Below are positions 62,201 to 64,000 of a stretch of DNA of 64,000 bases, piece after piece. Below the pieces are notes generated by a model. That model did not search any database and had not been told where the DNA came from. It saw only the letters and a program-made list of their open reading frames with translations. Source of the DNA: Dioscorea cayenensis subsp. rotundata (taxonomy: Eukaryota > Streptophyta > Magnoliopsida > Dioscoreales > Dioscoreaceae). The position numbers were made by a program, and so were the translations under genes. Location of the stretch: NCBI RefSeq assembly GCF_009730915.1, contig NC_052482.1, positions 20,428,345 to 20,492,344 on the forward strand, given 5' to 3'. The first letter of the stretch is position 1. Every line of letters begins with the position of its first letter.

Positions 62201-63990
62201 GCTCTTACTCGATATGGATCATTGCATGATGTTCAACAATGCCTAGCCATGTATCAGGACATGAGGAAAGCGGGGTATGAAGAATCTTTTTTGGCTTCCT
62301 ACAGATGTGTATACATGTCGATCTTGAATTTATTCTCTGTTGTCTTAATTTCTCTCTTGGAAAATTGTGCCAATTGATGCATGTATTTAAATGTGATGAA
62401 AAAAATGGTTATGATGTAGTTTTAGGCAAGTTTCTATCCATATCCTGCATCCAGACTTAAAAAAGATTTTTGTTTGTTTGTTTGTTTGTTTTTTTTTAAT
62501 TTTAAATTTCTTTAACCAAATGCTGATTATATTGCATTAAATTAAGCAAGTATTATCTTTTGTACATTCTGCATCTAGAAGTGGAGTATGCTGAATTGCT
62601 GTTTGTTTGAGAACCTATGTATGTTTTTCAGTTTCTTTTCAATATTGTACAAATAAATATAATGTTTTCCTGGACTAATATTATAACATTCCTGTCACAG
62701 CTACAATTCTATTGATTATCATCTTGAGGAATTACTTGAGGAATGGTGTGAAGGCGTATTATCTGGTGGCAATCAAAATAAGATTCTAGCTGGTGCTGGT
62801 CGTTCTCACACTATGAAGAAGCCTTACAGCTTGCTTATCGAGAAGGTAGCAACTCATTTGCAAAAAGATGTTGGTGACAACCAAGCTATTGATATTCGAG
62901 GCCTTACAAAGGTTAGTCTAAGTGCAGTATGTGACTTTGATATCTGCTTCTTTTGTTAGCTATTGAGCATGACAGGGAACTCGAGTTTACCAAAGTTTAC
63001 TGATTTGTGAATGTTCTAAATAAGCTCTCTCCATGGGGAATTAGTGAAAATGGGTAGTTAATGTCTGTGCTCACAAGGGGATAAAGCCCTTTTGGAACAT
63101 CAGAATCAATGACCCTCTTAGGAATTCAATCATTAGGATTTCATGAAAATACCAGATGAGTGCTTGTAAAACCATCTTGCGGTTCCTTATTTAATATCAA
63201 AATGAGTTTGTGTCAGCATCCAAATCCATATGTCACTTGTTTGGGTAACACCATCTGTCCTTTACACTCCATAGTTATCATGGAAGAATGAAACACAGCA
63301 TAAGGTTGCTATTGCTTCATGTTCAGTGTTCAATCACTCTTAATGTATGTACAACATCGAAGTCGGGACTTGGTAGGGTAAAGCCTTATATCAGCCAGAG
63401 TATGTGCAACTTGATGATAACATACATATCAAAAGCTGGGTCCTCCATCTTGTTGTATTTACAGTTAACTCTACTGGTTGTTTATATCCTGCTTCCTGCT
63501 TAACACTACCATCTATAGTTTGCTAAACCATTTACAATAATAAACTTACAGGTTGAAGCTAGGATTATTGTTCTTTCAGTCTTGAGAATGATCAAAGAGA
63601 GGTATCAATCAGGTAAGAATGGTTTTCTATTTATTAACAGATGTTAAATTGTGTTTAGTTCTTTCAGTCTTGCAGTGTCTCTTCTACATTAAAAACTCAA
63701 GATCTTTAATTTCTATTACAGGAAAACCCATCGAAGATGACATTCTCATCATCTCCGGGATCGGGAAGTATGCGAATGATGCTGCCAATCATGAATCAGA
63801 TGTGCAACATGCAATCATCAAAGTTCTCCAGGATGAACTGGGTCTTGAAGTTAATACTGGACATGGGACTGGCCCAGTTGGTAATTCCAAAGATCAGAAA
63901 TACCAGGCAAGACGGCCACAAGATATTGGTCTGTTAAAGGTCACAAAGGAATCACTCTGTCACTGGTTGCAGAGGAAAAACAGACAATAG
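56208..63990 (+). CDS. Plastid-targeted pentatricopeptide repeat (PPR) protein, twelve exons
   Basis: P-class-like PPR protein, most similar as I recall to Arabidopsis At5g02830. PPR proteins bind organelle RNA for processing, stability or translation. Exons: 56208-56745, 56832-56919, 57290-57494, 58364-58471, 59159-59323, 59436-60032, 60525-60590, 61341-61421, 62177-62274, 62701-62911, 63552-63612, 63722-63990, totalling 828 residues, all GT-AG and in frame. The first about 60 residues are Ser/Pro/Arg-rich, a plastid transit peptide. PPR units are clear in exons 5-9: TYSTMIKVFADAKLSQMAL, WSSLISAFTNAGDVDRALQM, CCNILLNAFVESCQYDRAF, FNILMKACGSDHYRAKSLM and YNTLLRALTRYGSLHDVQQC. The C-terminal part (SLLIEKVATHLQ, AIDIRGLTK) matches that orthologue. 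An in-frame ATG at 56151 would add 19 residues; I preferred 56208 (MAELGV). Many plant PPR genes are intronless, so twelve exons mark this as the older intron-rich kind. Confidence 0.93.
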
Positions 63991-64000
63991 GTGACAAACA

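Overview
This window is nuclear DNA from a flowering plant. It is AT-rich, with long AT-dinucleotide runs, many GT-AG introns and six recognisable multi-exon plant genes. The Dof, AP2/miR172, REVEILLE and cytosolic ascorbate peroxidase genes are all angiosperm types. A monocot outside the grasses, perhaps yam-like, is my best guess, but nothing here proves it.

Layout. 1-3.7 kb: AT-rich intergenic DNA. 3.7-4.6 kb (-): a Dof zinc-finger transcription factor. 4.6-8.6 kb: intergenic DNA with a SINE-like element and a GC-rich island carrying bZIP motifs. 8.7-12.2 kb (-): a nine-exon cytosolic ascorbate peroxidase with a TATA box and heat-shock-type element upstream. 13.5-17.2 kb (-): an eight-exon REVEILLE/LCL clock-type MYB. 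18.5 kb: a SINE with an 11-bp target duplication. 19.9-24.95 kb: a 5.05-kb PIF/Harbinger DNA transposon with 44-bp terminal inverted repeats and a TTA target duplication. It carries a decayed transposase and a decayed Myb/SANT-like second gene. Its right end lies 53 bp before the start codon of the next gene, RAD51B (25.0-28.4 kb, +, 12 exons). 28.4-40.4 kb: a gene desert with tandem duplications, a GC island and, at 37.7-39.7 kb, a decayed satellite-like array of about 140-155-bp units that runs into a 49-bp array. 40.4-43.6 kb (+): an AP2-type repressor of the TOE/IDS1/SNB class with a miR172 site in its last exon. 43.6-49.8 kb: intergenic DNA. 49.8-52.7 kb (-): two tiny related genes, 61 and 69 codons, sharing a PKRG-x-I core, the same TATA box and upstream TGACG motifs. 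53.5-54.9 kb (-): a two-exon organelle-type small membrane protein. 56.2-63.99 kb (+): a 12-exon plastid-type PPR protein resembling Arabidopsis At5g02830, ending 10 bases before the window does.

The genes do not form a pathway. They are independent nuclear genes covering transcriptional control (Dof, RVE, AP2), peroxide removal (APX), recombination repair (RAD51B) and organelle RNA processing (PPR). All exon models were built by hand from splice sites and reading frame. Every model closes in frame, but three junctions are odd: a likely GC-AG intron in RVE, a 34-nt 'intron' in AP2, and a one-base frame offset at the RAD51B C-terminus.
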